From IMG/VR virus record IMGVR_UViG_3300047322_000313, positions 1-33,251 of that record: DNA of 33,251 nt, one strand, 5' to 3'. Made by a program: the position numbers and the translations under genes. Under the pieces are notes generated by a model. That model had not been told where the DNA came from. It worked only from the letters and a program-made list of their open reading frames with translations, and made no database searches. This document shows positions 6,291 to 12,669 of this stretch, one piece after another (within the stretch, counting starts at the first letter, position 1; each line of letters opens with the position of its first letter). This DNA comes from a virus.

Positions 6291-6584
6291 ATGCGCCTTT
6301 ACCTGTTCTGGCTGTTCATCCTGGACACGCTCGCTTTCCTGATTCCGCACTACGAAACAACCGACGTCGCCCTCGACCTGTACCAGGACCGTGTGTACGT
6401 CGGTGAAGAGCTGGGTCACCTCATTAACTACGACATCATTTGCCCTGTCGGCATCCTCGAGCCCGAGGAACAGTACGACGCGGTCGGTACCATCCGGTAC
6501 TTCACCTGGCTCGGCTTCGCTACCTTCATTCGTCAGATCGGCGCTATCCGCCCGTTCGAGAATCCATATCAAGAGGAACAATAA
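6291..6584 (+). CDS. Unknown membrane-associated protein, 97 aa
   Basis: Starts MRLYLFWLFILDTLAFLI, a strongly hydrophobic N-terminus (residues 2-19) that could be a signal anchor, then an acidic region (VYVGEELGHLINYDIICPV) and a second, weaker hydrophobic stretch (YFTWLGFATFI, about 69-79). AAGGAG lies 8 bases before the ATG. Possibly a bitopic inner-membrane protein. No family recognised. Confidence 0.7.
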   Translation: MRLYLFWLFILDTLAFLIPHYETTDVALDLYQDRVYVGEELGHLINYDIICPVGILEPEEQYDAVGTIRYFTWLGFATFIRQIGAIRPFENPYQEEQ

Positions 6585-6586
6585 AA

Positions 6587-7030
6587 ATGCGTACTTACCT
6601 CATTAATGGCTGCTTCACCTTCGAATCTTCCAGCAGCCAATTGATGTCCGGTCAGGTCACCCTCGACGAGGGTCTGGTGATGGACTTCGCGACCTTGCAG
6701 ATGGTCGAAGCCAACACCCTGGCCACCGCACAAGAGCAAGCGACCGATTACAACGAAGTCCCACCGAAGGCCTTCCGCATCACCAGCTTCCAGGCGTTCG
6801 AAGTCCCGGGTGCAGCGGATCCCAGCCAAGCGCCCGCCATGCCGGCCGAACTCAACGCGGCGGATGTCCTGCCGCCTGAAGAGTGCCCGATCCTGATCGA
6901 ACTGCCAGGAGGCAGCCTGATCTGCGCCGAGCGCACCCGTCACATCGAGAAGCGTTCCGACGCTATGGAATACCGGATCGCGGGTAGCGAAGTGCTGATC
7001 ACCGGCCGGCTGCGGTGGGCATACCCATGA
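6587..7030 (+). CDS. Unknown protein, 147 aa
   Basis: Starts MRTYLINGCFTFESSSSQ two bases after the preceding stop, with AAGAGGAA as ribosome site. The N-terminal half is beta-like; residues 75-100 are Pro- and Ala-rich (PGAADPSQAPAMPAELNAAD) and look like a flexible linker; the C-terminal third is again beta-like. Stop overlaps the next ATG. No domain recognised. Confidence 0.7.
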   Translation: MRTYLINGCFTFESSSSQLMSGQVTLDEGLVMDFATLQMVEANTLATAQEQATDYNEVPPKAFRITSFQAFEVPGAADPSQAPAMPAELNAADVLPPEECPILIELPGGSLICAERTRHIEKRSDAMEYRIAGSEVLITGRLRWAYP

Positions 7031-7221
7031 AACAGACGTGGGGCTGCACAGTGGACGCCCTCGGGTACACGCTAGAGCTTCACGTCGAGGACGGGAGAAG
7101 ACGGGCTCGATTCCACGAGCCCCTGGGACAGATCGGCGCGCTCAGCGCCGACACCCGCCGCTCGATGTTTGAGTGGGCGGTACAACACCTGAAGTATCAG
7201 GCACTGAGGTATCTAGCATGA
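7027..7221 (+). CDS. Unknown protein, 64 aa
   Basis: Starts MKQTWGCTVDALGYTLELHVEDG at an ATGA overlap and ends in a helix (SMFEWAVQHLKYQALRYLA), whose stop again overlaps the next ATG. A small beta-hairpin plus helix protein, basic in the middle. Not recognised. Confidence 0.7.
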   Translation: MKQTWGCTVDALGYTLELHVEDGRRRARFHEPLGQIGALSADTRRSMFEWAVQHLKYQALRYLA

Positions 7222-7727
7222 TGGCAATCGAGGCTTACTTCATCACGCTGGGCGGTGTCGCTTCCGTCTTTGTATTGGGAGCAGCCGCCCTCACGTTCCA
7301 CGAAACACGCAAGCGCCGGACCCGGGTCTCGGAAGTCGTCGTGACGTTCCAGGGCGAGCAACTGGCCGATCACGTTCTGGCCGCACGGTTCGCCGTCGAC
7401 CAGGCTACCAAGTCCCTGCGGCCCGAAGCGCTGAAGGGCATGCAGACTCGGCTGCGCAGCGTGCCCAAGCCACCAGCCCGTGGCGCGAACTACCGGGAAG
7501 GCTGGGCCTGCCCTGATCAAGAAGACCGCGCTGGCGTCAGCTGGGGCGTCCACGAGCGCCGTTGGCTGGGCAACCGCTTCGAAGAAGGTGCGACCCGGGC
7601 TGAACTGGCCAAAGAACACGGCCGCACGGAGAACGCCATCGTCGCCCAGCTCTGCTACATGAGCCTGCTCGAGCAGGATCGGCAGCGTCAGGCCCGCGTG
7701 GTCAGCACCGGGAGTATCTGGCCATGA
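7218..7727 (+). CDS. Membrane-anchored protein with C-terminal helix-turn-helix
   Basis: The 169-residue product has a single hydrophobic span at about residues 6-27 (AYFITLGGVASVFVLGAAAL) followed by a basic RKRRTR stop-transfer segment. The C-terminal part (about 113-146) reads WGVHERRWLGNRFEEGAT then RAELAKEHGRTENAIVAQL, the pattern of small HTH domains common in phage proteins. A DNA-binding domain tethered to the inner membrane is one reading; the HTH may alternatively be a protein-interaction module. Starts at ATG 7218, overlapping the previous stop, with a second ATG directly after it. Confidence 0.7.
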   Translation: MMAIEAYFITLGGVASVFVLGAAALTFHETRKRRTRVSEVVVTFQGEQLADHVLAARFAVDQATKSLRPEALKGMQTRLRSVPKPPARGANYREGWACPDQEDRAGVSWGVHERRWLGNRFEEGATRAELAKEHGRTENAIVAQLCYMSLLEQDRQRQARVVSTGSIWP

Positions 7728-8032
7728 GCGAAACCGACCGTAAACGCCATTTCGCGATACTCGGCGCGGAACGTAAGCGCACACCTTGGGACACTGTTCT
7801 GGTCGAGGCCAGCCAGGCTATCGAGAAACGCCAACGCCGCGCCGGTCTGCAACCTCCGCTGCCGAAGCCGCGGGTCCGCGTGTTCCAGTACAACAAGGGC
7901 ATGGCCCTCTACGTTATCCGGTTGGGCAACGTCTGCATCACGGCAGAGACCTGGACGGCGTTGATCAAAAAAGCCGCCTGGGGGCCTTGGCGCACCGTTC
8001 GCAGGACCTGGGTCGACGGTCGCTGGCTATGA
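7724..8032 (+). CDS. Unknown basic protein, 102 aa
   Basis: Starts MSETDRKRHFAILGAERKR at an ATGA overlap. Highly basic, with a Pro-rich bend (LQPPLPKPRVRV, about 45-56), then a beta-like core (LYVIRLGNVCITAETW) and a Trp/Arg-rich end. Charge suggests nucleic-acid contact but no known fold is recognised. Confidence 0.7.
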   Translation: MSETDRKRHFAILGAERKRTPWDTVLVEASQAIEKRQRRAGLQPPLPKPRVRVFQYNKGMALYVIRLGNVCITAETWTALIKKAAWGPWRTVRRTWVDGRWL

Positions 8033-8223
8033 ACTGCCCACGGCCACGGGTGAACCGCTGCGGGGAGCTGGAATGCCATGCCTGTGGGTTGACCTGGGCT
8101 GTGGACGATCCCGCCCCGGACTGCGAGCAGCAGAGCCGCCAGAGCACGAAGCGACAGCGGGTTGCCGCCACCGCGATCCGTGAACTGGTGAAGATCAGAG
8201 ACATACTGAGGAAAGAACCATGA
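8029..8223 (+). CDS. Small cysteine-rich, possibly zinc-binding protein, 64 aa
   Basis: Starts MNCPRPRVNRCGELECHACG. Cysteines at 3, 11, 16, 19 and 32 include a C-x2-C pair followed by LTW, the usual form of a zinc knuckle. The C-terminal half is a basic helix (VAATAIRELVKIRDILRK). ATGA overlaps at both ends. Confidence 0.7.
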   Translation: MNCPRPRVNRCGELECHACGLTWAVDDPAPDCEQQSRQSTKRQRVAATAIRELVKIRDILRKEP

Positions 8224-8423
8224 GCAGGATCATCAAAAAGCGTAGACGCGAAATCCGCGATCAGGTGCGCGCAATCGTCATCCGAAAACTACAGCAGATC
8301 AATCTGGCTGGCTTCGCAGAGGGCGCCGACGAAACGGAGACCGGTTACGCAGAAGATTACCTGCGCAGCCTTATCGCCGTCCTCGAAAGCCAGACGACAC
8401 TTACCCCGAGGGTCGAGCAATGA
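8220..8423 (+). CDS. Unknown small helical protein, 67 aa
   Basis: Starts MSRIIKKRRREIRDQVRAIVIRK: a long basic helix followed by an acidic linker (EGADETETGY) and a second helix (YLRSLIAVLES). Could bind nucleic acid through the N-terminal helix. Coupled to both neighbours by ATGA overlaps. Not recognised. Confidence 0.7.
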   Translation: MSRIIKKRRREIRDQVRAIVIRKLQQINLAGFAEGADETETGYAEDYLRSLIAVLESQTTLTPRVEQ

Positions 8424-8971
8424 AAGAGATCCTTTGGGGCTTCCTCGCCCGCCTGCTGGCCAAGCCGGCAGTTACCCGGTGGTTGATAAAAAGGGCGGTA
8501 CGCACGCCGTACCTGCACCTGACCAGCCCAGACGGCAACGACCTGTACATGGCCCGCTTCTGGCTGTTCAACCCCTACGACCGCGTCACCCACGAGCCGA
8601 AGTACGCCTGGTGCCCGTGGTCTATCCGGCTTCACCACATCCACCGGGAAGATCAGGACCGGCATCCGCATAACCATCCGTGGGACGCCCGCACGATCAT
8701 CCTGCGGGGCTGGTACCACGAGCAGCGGATCCTCGGGTTCTTCCATCCGTACCGCGCTCGTCTCCAGGGCGACACCGCCCCACTCAAGTTCGGCGAGTAC
8801 CACCGGATCACCGAGGTGGCACCCGAAGGCGCAGTGACCCTGTTCATCAGCGGCCCGTACCAGGGAACGTGGGGTTTCCTTGTCGACGGCGTCAAAGTCC
8901 ACTGGAAAAAGTACCTGGGGCTCGCTGAAGATGAAGACTTGCAGCCCGTCAACCTCGAATTACAGGGTTAA
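8420..8971 (+). CDS. Cupin-like metal-binding protein, 183 aa
   Basis: After an N-terminal helical segment that is basic (about residues 1-28), the sequence has the look of a double-stranded beta-helix: RLHHIHREDQDRHPHNHPWD (about 70-89) contains a cluster of five His, and ARTIILRGWYHEQR, GEYHRITEVAP and WGFLVDG follow as strands. His clusters of this type bind iron or zinc in cupin dioxygenases and isomerases, but no substrate can be inferred. Such proteins are seen in many phages without a known role. Last gene of the operon starting at 4197; the operator at 8993 follows. Confidence 0.6.
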   Translation: MKEILWGFLARLLAKPAVTRWLIKRAVRTPYLHLTSPDGNDLYMARFWLFNPYDRVTHEPKYAWCPWSIRLHHIHREDQDRHPHNHPWDARTIILRGWYHEQRILGFFHPYRARLQGDTAPLKFGEYHRITEVAPEGAVTLFISGPYQGTWGFLVDGVKVHWKKYLGLAEDEDLQPVNLELQG

Positions 8972-8992
8972 CCGTTCGTCGTGCGAGCTGGC

Positions 8993-9035
8993 ATTCAACC
9001 AATAGTTGAATAATACTCGTCCTACATGGTAGAAC
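8993..9035 (+). promoter_or_regulatory. Operator-promoter D
   Basis: ATTCAAC-CAATA-GTTGAAT at 8993-9011, perfect 7-bp arms. TTGAAT in the right arm (9006-9011) can serve as a -35, with TAGAAC (9030-9035) as -10 after 18 bp and a TG one base before it (extended -10). An alternative -10 is TAATAC at 9011. It lies between the cupin-like gene and the gene at 9059, whose AAGGAG is at 9045. Confidence 0.7.
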
Positions 9036-9058
9036 GTGTAGGACAAGGAGACCGGACC

Positions 9059-9394
9059 ATGCACAGAGCAGCATATTTCGCGCTGGGGGAAGAGGTGATA
9101 GTCGACTCCAAAAAATGCCCGGATATGAATGGGCCATCGATCATCACTAACCGGATGTTCATCGTTGGGCGCAAGGGGTCGAAGGACGGTTGGGTGTACC
9201 AGATGTTGAATGGCGGCGGCGGTCGATGGCTGATGGAATCGAGCCTCAGAAAGGACTGCCGCCCGTGCGGCGAAACCTTCCAACAATTGATGACTACGTT
9301 CATGAACTACGCGGCAGCCTGCGACCTACCGTTGTCGCTGAAAGCCCAGGAAATCATGGACGACATTATGCGGCGCAGACCAAGCAAAGGGTGA
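9059..9394 (+). CDS. Unknown protein, 111 aa
   Basis: First gene behind operator D. Starts MHRAAYFALGEEVIVDSK with AAGGAG nine bases upstream; the frame extends to 9026, but that start has no ribosome site. The N-terminal half is beta-like with a Gly-rich turn (MLNGGGGRWLM, about 49-59), the C-terminal half helical. No family recognised. Confidence 0.75.
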   Translation: MHRAAYFALGEEVIVDSKKCPDMNGPSIITNRMFIVGRKGSKDGWVYQMLNGGGGRWLMESSLRKDCRPCGETFQQLMTTFMNYAAACDLPLSLKAQEIMDDIMRRRPSKG

Positions 9395-9400
9395 TTACCG

Positions 9401-9745
9401 GTGAGTTTCAAGGATCTGGAAAAAACAATAAGTGACTGGATCGAAGCCCAGCAAGCTGACTTACGCAAGCGGGCGGAGGCCCGCGCACACAAGGCCCTGA
9501 AGAAGGCATTCAGGAGAGCCCAGAAAGAACGGCCGCCGATGTACAAGCCTGACCGGCCGCCGAACTACAGGAAGATCGTCGTACTCAATGTCCGCAGGGT
9601 TTCCGAGGGCATGCACGGCGAGTTGCTGGAACGGGAGTACCCCGTAGACACAGTTTCAGAGCAGATAGCAGAGTTCCAAGCCAAGGCCCTGGCGAAAGCA
9701 GAGGGGTTCATCTGGCGAGGCACAGTCGATATTCGCGAGGGATGA
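9401..9745 (+). CDS. Unknown basic protein, 114 aa, GTG start
   Basis: Starts at GTG 9401 (MSFKDLEKTISDWIEAQQADL), with AAGGGTG upstream. Residues 1-48 form a long, highly charged helix rich in Lys, Arg and Ala, probably a coiled coil; after a Pro-rich link (PPMYKPDRPPNYRK) a beta-rich domain follows. No known family. Confidence 0.7.
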   Translation: MSFKDLEKTISDWIEAQQADLRKRAEARAHKALKKAFRRAQKERPPMYKPDRPPNYRKIVVLNVRRVSEGMHGELLEREYPVDTVSEQIAEFQAKALAKAEGFIWRGTVDIREG

Positions 9746-9749
9746 CGTC

Positions 9750-9962
9750 ATGGCATTGCATAGCCCAAAGAACGATATTGTCAGCAGAGTGATCGCCTTT
9801 GCCAAGAGCTTGGGCTTCAGTGCTGAACGAACCAAAAGCGGTCATATCAAGTTCATCCGCCCGAACACGCCGTCCGTGTTCTTCAGCGGTACCCCCAGCG
9901 ATCACCGCGCCTACCAGAACGGGATAGCCAAACTCCGCAGAGTTGATCGAGGTGTGGCATGA
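9750..9962 (+). CDS. HicA-like small RNA-binding protein
   Basis: HicA toxins are small dsRBD-fold mRNA interferases with a conserved active His. The 70-residue product fits the size and pattern: KSLGFSAERTKSGHIKFIRP (about 14-33) places a His after Ser-Gly as in the family, and FFSGTPSDHRAYQNGIAKLRR (44-64) resembles the C-terminal segment of phage HicA-like proteins. No HicB-like antitoxin is adjacent: the next gene overlaps by ATGA but has no Arc/HicB features. It may be a solitary member with a lost or altered nuclease role, or a toxin kept quiet by the operator. Confidence 0.6.
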   Translation: MALHSPKNDIVSRVIAFAKSLGFSAERTKSGHIKFIRPNTPSVFFSGTPSDHRAYQNGIAKLRRVDRGVA

Positions 9963-10657
9963 GCGACAACACTTTCCAGATGCAAGTGCTCGAGCTGCAT
10001 CCCATGAATCAGGTGCCCTACCACGTTGGGTTCAGCATGGGCTTCCTGAACGTCAGCCTGGAGCAGGAGATCTACTGCTCGGCTACCGAGGTAGGCAAGT
10101 CCAATCTATGGAACCAGGGCTGGTCTGACGGTCGCACCCAGGCCGAGGCTCAGGCCCTCCAGGAAGCCGAGTTGTACGCCGCTCAGGATCAGGTCGAAGA
10201 GGCCAACGGAACCGCTGAGCAGCTGATGCAGGGTCTCGACGCCGGCTATAGCGCCAGCACGATCTACCACGTTGGCACCGACGAGACCGGCCGGGTCATC
10301 GCTCGAGGCACCCGATCAACCTCCGACGCCCACAAAGATTTTCACATCATGCACGCGGCACTGGAGTTCTCCCAAGCCTACGAGCTGCGCGGCGTGGCGT
10401 TCCCTGAGCGGCAGCTTGGCGGTCTGTTCATCCGGCCAGCAGTCGAGCAGCCCAAAGCCGAGAAGCCCACCACTTCCGCGGACCGGGTCGAAGTAGCCGC
10501 TGAGCCGCTGCGCCAGGTACTTACGGCGCTGACGGGGCCACCCCACCACATCCGCGAACTGCAAGCCACACGCAAACTCCCAGGTACTGAGAACCCGATA
10601 AATCAGCTGATTCTCGAGTTCAACGCCTGGTTCAACTCCGTAGGAGGCGCCGTATGA
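9959..10657 (+). CDS. Unknown protein, 232 aa
   Basis: Overlaps the HicA-like gene by ATGA. Residues 1-45 are beta-like; 55-95 form an acidic, Gln/Ala-rich helix (RTQAEAQALQEAELYAAQ); residues 155-180 are Pro/Glu/Lys-rich, likely a linker; the end is a short helix. Several phages carry such a mid-size protein in early operons; no function is known to me. A role as antitoxin for the preceding protein is possible only from position. Confidence 0.65.
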   Translation: MSDNTFQMQVLELHPMNQVPYHVGFSMGFLNVSLEQEIYCSATEVGKSNLWNQGWSDGRTQAEAQALQEAELYAAQDQVEEANGTAEQLMQGLDAGYSASTIYHVGTDETGRVIARGTRSTSDAHKDFHIMHAALEFSQAYELRGVAFPERQLGGLFIRPAVEQPKAEKPTTSADRVEVAAEPLRQVLTALTGPPHHIRELQATRKLPGTENPINQLILEFNAWFNSVGGAV

Positions 10658-10950
10658 ACGAGGTCCCTATCCAGATCCAGGACGCGAAGGCCCGCCTCGA
10701 GCAGGCGATGACCTTGCTGCAAGGCGCGACCGTCCCGAACCACGTCGGCGTGCCGATCATGGCTGCGCTGAAGGTGGCCAAAAACCGGATCCACCGCCTC
10801 GAATCGCTGCTCGAGGACAAGTACACGGTGCGTGACAGGTTCGCCATGAACATCGTTGCGCACCTGATGGTCACCCGGCTATACGAACCCAAGGAGGCTA
10901 TCCGGTTGGCTTACGAGCTGGCGGATGAAGCCGAGTCGGTGAGGATATGA
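10654..10950 (+). CDS. Unknown helical protein, 98 aa
   Basis: Starts MNEVPIQIQDAKARLEQAM at an ATGA overlap. Predicted nearly all-helical with heptad-like Leu/Ile/Val spacing (residues 9-20 and 40-56), so a coiled-coil or helical bundle is likely. Acidic C-terminus. Not recognised. Confidence 0.7.
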   Translation: MNEVPIQIQDAKARLEQAMTLLQGATVPNHVGVPIMAALKVAKNRIHRLESLLEDKYTVRDRFAMNIVAHLMVTRLYEPKEAIRLAYELADEAESVRI

Positions 10951-11228
10951 GCCGTGTATGTGACTGCACCCGCCAGTTCGCGGTACTGATGCGCGATACC
11001 TCTATCGGGGAAGGGACGACCCTCGAAGAGCCGAGAAAGGTGTGCGCGCCGGATGGCCAGTCCAAAGTGTGGGCCGTAGACCGTGATGCCTTCGAACAGG
11101 CCTACGCTCAGTACACCGGCCGGGATCTCCAGAACATCCGCGATCAACGGCTGGGCACCAGCTACGGTCAGCCAAAAATCTCGACGGCCTGGACGTGGTA
11201 CCAGATCGGTCAAGGAAATCCGGTGTAG
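10947..11228 (+). CDS. Unknown protein, 93 aa
   Basis: Starts MSRVCDCTRQFAVLMRD at an ATGA overlap. Cysteines at 5, 7 and 33 are too few for a clear zinc site. Central region polar, end rich in Trp and Gln (STAWTWYQIGQG). Not recognised. Confidence 0.65.
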   Translation: MSRVCDCTRQFAVLMRDTSIGEGTTLEEPRKVCAPDGQSKVWAVDRDAFEQAYAQYTGRDLQNIRDQRLGTSYGQPKISTAWTWYQIGQGNPV

Positions 11229-11230
11229 CC

Positions 11231-11554
11231 ATGACTGGGCACCGGCCGCTGCATCAGTACACGCCGGAATCCCTCGCTCGAGTTCGCGAACTCCGGGCTG
11301 AAGGGCTGTCGTGGAAGCAGATCGCCGCCGAGCTGGGTGGTACTGGTGAGAACTGGCGGTCCGCGGTCAAACGGGAAGACGCCAACGAGGGCCTACCCCT
11401 CCCCTACCGACGAGGTCGGGCAACACGGTTGAACAAAGAATCGAAGTCGGTCTGCCCGTACCACGCGCTGACCGGTGATCGGTCCTGGTGGCTAGCCGGC
11501 TGGAACGATGCAGACCTAGAACTTGAGGAACGGAAAATTGGGCGAACTGGCTGA
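11231..11554 (+). CDS. Helix-turn-helix protein with ribosome modulation factor-like segment
   Basis: Two parts. Residues 9-46 (TPESLARVRELRAEGLS, then WKQIAAELGG and the recognition-like GENWRSAVKR) form a typical HTH. Residues about 75-94 read CPYHALTGDRSWWLAGWNDA, which closely follows the core of ribosome modulation factor (CPY-x-L...RS-x-WL-x-GW-x-x-A). RMF binds the 30S subunit and drives 70S dimerisation in stationary phase. Together they suggest a DNA-binding protein with an RMF-type module that might act on host ribosomes or only use the fold for contact. ATG 11231 chosen: it lies just after the preceding stop at 11228. Confidence 0.7.
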   Translation: MTGHRPLHQYTPESLARVRELRAEGLSWKQIAAELGGTGENWRSAVKREDANEGLPLPYRRGRATRLNKESKSVCPYHALTGDRSWWLAGWNDADLELEERKIGRTG

Positions 11555-11756
11555 TGAAGCGGTAGACCGGGCGCTGGACCAGATGGATCGGTTCTTCAAC
11601 AGCAACCCGGAAGAACGGCGCCGGATGCGCCAGCAGAAGAAACAGCAGCGGATCCGCGAGGCGGGTCTGCACGAGGACCGGCAGATCCGGGCGATCATCG
11701 CCAAGAAGGAATACTGTCTAGACCAATTACCTGACCTGGACGATGACGAGGACTGA
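11538..11756 (+). CDS. Small highly charged protein, TTG start
   Basis: The frame is open from a TTG at 11523, but TTG 11538 has GAGGAACGG directly upstream at suitable distance, so I prefer it; the product is then 72 aa and the gene overlaps the previous one by 17 bases. Residues 15-60 are dominated by Arg, Gln and Glu (NPEERRRMRQQKKQQR), a probable charged helix, and the end is acidic (LPDLDDDED). No family recognised. It ends the operon started at operator D. Confidence 0.55.
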   Translation: MGELADEAVDRALDQMDRFFNSNPEERRRMRQQKKQQRIREAGLHEDRQIRAIIAKKEYCLDQLPDLDDDED

Positions 11757-11792
11757 GCCAAACGCCCGCCGCTCGTCACCTAACCTTACGTG

Positions 11793-11824
11793 TTCAACTA
11801 TCAGTTGAATTGTTATGCTATTCT
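11793..11824 (+). promoter_or_regulatory. Operator-promoter E
   Basis: TTCAAC-TATCA-GTTGAA (11793-11809) then T, eight bases (11811-11818), then TATTCT (11819-11824) preceded by GC. Same geometry as A and B. It lies in a 106-base gap between the gene ending at 11756 and the one starting at 11863. Confidence 0.8.
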
Positions 11825-11830
11825 CCGTTT

Positions 11831-11855
11831 ACACCAACCACGCGCCAAACGGAGT
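11831..11855 (+). promoter_or_regulatory. Conserved 5' leader E with Shine-Dalgarno
   Basis: ACACCAACCACGCGCC followed by AAACGGAGTTA: nearly identical to leader B, and the match extends back to GTTT and forward to ATGAAAAC. Similar to leader A. Confidence 0.7.
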
Positions 11856-11862
11856 TACCGCT

Positions 11863-12255
11863 ATGAAAACTGAAGTGCAAGAGGCCGTAGAAATAGAAGG
11901 CTCTATCCCTGAGGGGGTCCTGTACCGGCTGCGCACGGGTAGTAGTCAGCTGTACAGGAAGATCAGCCCTACAGTTACTGTCCCGTGTGATTCTCAGGGC
12001 CAGCAGACCGGTACTGCGGAGCCCGTCCATCCCCACGATACGGTACAACGCGTGCAGCCCTCGCCTGCGACTGACAGCAAGCCGTACTTCATAGGGCAAC
12101 GGGTGCTGGTGGATAACGAAATAGTCACCACCATTCATCCGCCAGGCGGTGGCCGTAAGAACAGCGAGACCGTTCAGTGGGTCTGCTTCCCTAACGGCCT
12201 CACTCAATGGAGAGCCACGGACAATCTCAAGCCGCTACCCAACGGGCAGCTGTGA
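11863..12255 (+). CDS. Unknown protein, 130 aa, single gene under promoter E
   Basis: Starts MKTEVQEAVEIEGSIPEG, sharing its first residues and its whole control region with the gene at 1958, while the rest is unrelated. Residues 45-75 are Pro/Thr/Gln-rich and likely disordered; residues 78-130 look like a small beta-barrel (YFIGQRVLVDNEIVT; QWVCFPNGLTQWRATDNL), reminiscent of SH3-like folds, but this is only an impression. It sits between the regulon operator and the partition cassette; a link with either is possible by position only. Confidence 0.7.
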   Translation: MKTEVQEAVEIEGSIPEGVLYRLRTGSSQLYRKISPTVTVPCDSQGQQTGTAEPVHPHDTVQRVQPSPATDSKPYFIGQRVLVDNEIVTTIHPPGGGRKNSETVQWVCFPNGLTQWRATDNLKPLPNGQL

Positions 12256-12269
12256 TTCTGCAAAGTTAC

Positions 12270-12413
12270 GAAGTTGTGAATTCATAAAGCTATGACGTAA
12301 TAACTTCGTAATGCTCCGAGGTTAAAACTTCTTGAGGTTATAGCTTCTCGGGGGCATAGTGTTTTGGGGTTTTAACTTTAAAACTCTTTAGCTTTACGAG
12401 GTTATGACATGAA
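12270..12413. repeat. Centromere-like array: nine degenerate 16-bp tandem units
   Basis: Cut into 16-base steps, this AT-rich stretch falls into register. Units start at 12270, 12286, 12302, 12318, 12334, 12350, 12366, 12382 and 12398; the clearest are GAGGTTAAAACTTCTT, GAGGTTATAGCTTCTC, GGGGTTTTAACTTTAA and GAGGTTATGACATGAA. Consensus GAGGTTATRRCTTYWC; positions 9 and 10 are purines in every unit and position 8 is T in all but one. A weaker unit may precede at 12254. The last unit supplies the GAGG ribosome site and start codon of the RHH gene. Such arrays are binding sites (centromere and operator) for ribbon-helix-helix partition proteins. TTGAGG (12332) and CATAGT (12355), 17 bp apart, form a possible promoter inside the array. 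Confidence 0.75.
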
Positions 12414-12669
12414 GCCTTCAAAGGACGTAACAGACCTGGCCGCGACTCTGAGGGCCGCAGCCAGTACACCGTTGGTACCTCCCGCAACGACCAAGCCCGA
12501 CAAAAAATCCGCAGAAGACGGGGGCACGATGCAGATGACCCTGCGTCCGAGCCGCAGTCTGTACGCCCTCTACGTCAATAAAGCAGCCGAGCGCAGTAAG
12601 CAGGACGGGCGCAGCGTGTCCGTTCAGGAAGTCATGCTCGAGGTGCTGGCTGAAGGGGCGAAGGCATGA
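12409..12669 (+). CDS. Ribbon-helix-helix centromere-binding partition protein (ParB/ParG type)
   Basis: The 86-residue product has a flexible N-terminal tail (1-40) rich in Ala, Pro and Lys, then an RHH-like core: strand MQMTLRP (41-47), helix A SRSLYALYVNKAAERSK (48-64), turn DGRS, helix B VQEVMLEVLAEGAKA (72-86). Size, tail and position just before a ParA gene match small centromere-binding proteins of type Ib partition systems, whose tails stimulate the ATPase. It should bind the 16-bp array upstream and so also repress its own promoter. Gene order (binding protein before ATPase) is the reverse of parFG. The stop overlaps the parA start by ATGA. Confidence 0.8.
   Translation: MKPSKDVTDLAATLRAAASTPLVPPATTKPDKKSAEDGGTMQMTLRPSRSLYALYVNKAAERSKQDGRSVSVQEVMLEVLAEGAKA

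Noticed and set aside
12254-12413. CRISPR array
   Set aside because: Units are contiguous 16-mers with no unique spacers and high degeneracy, placed as operator/centromere of a partition gene pair; no cas genes are present.
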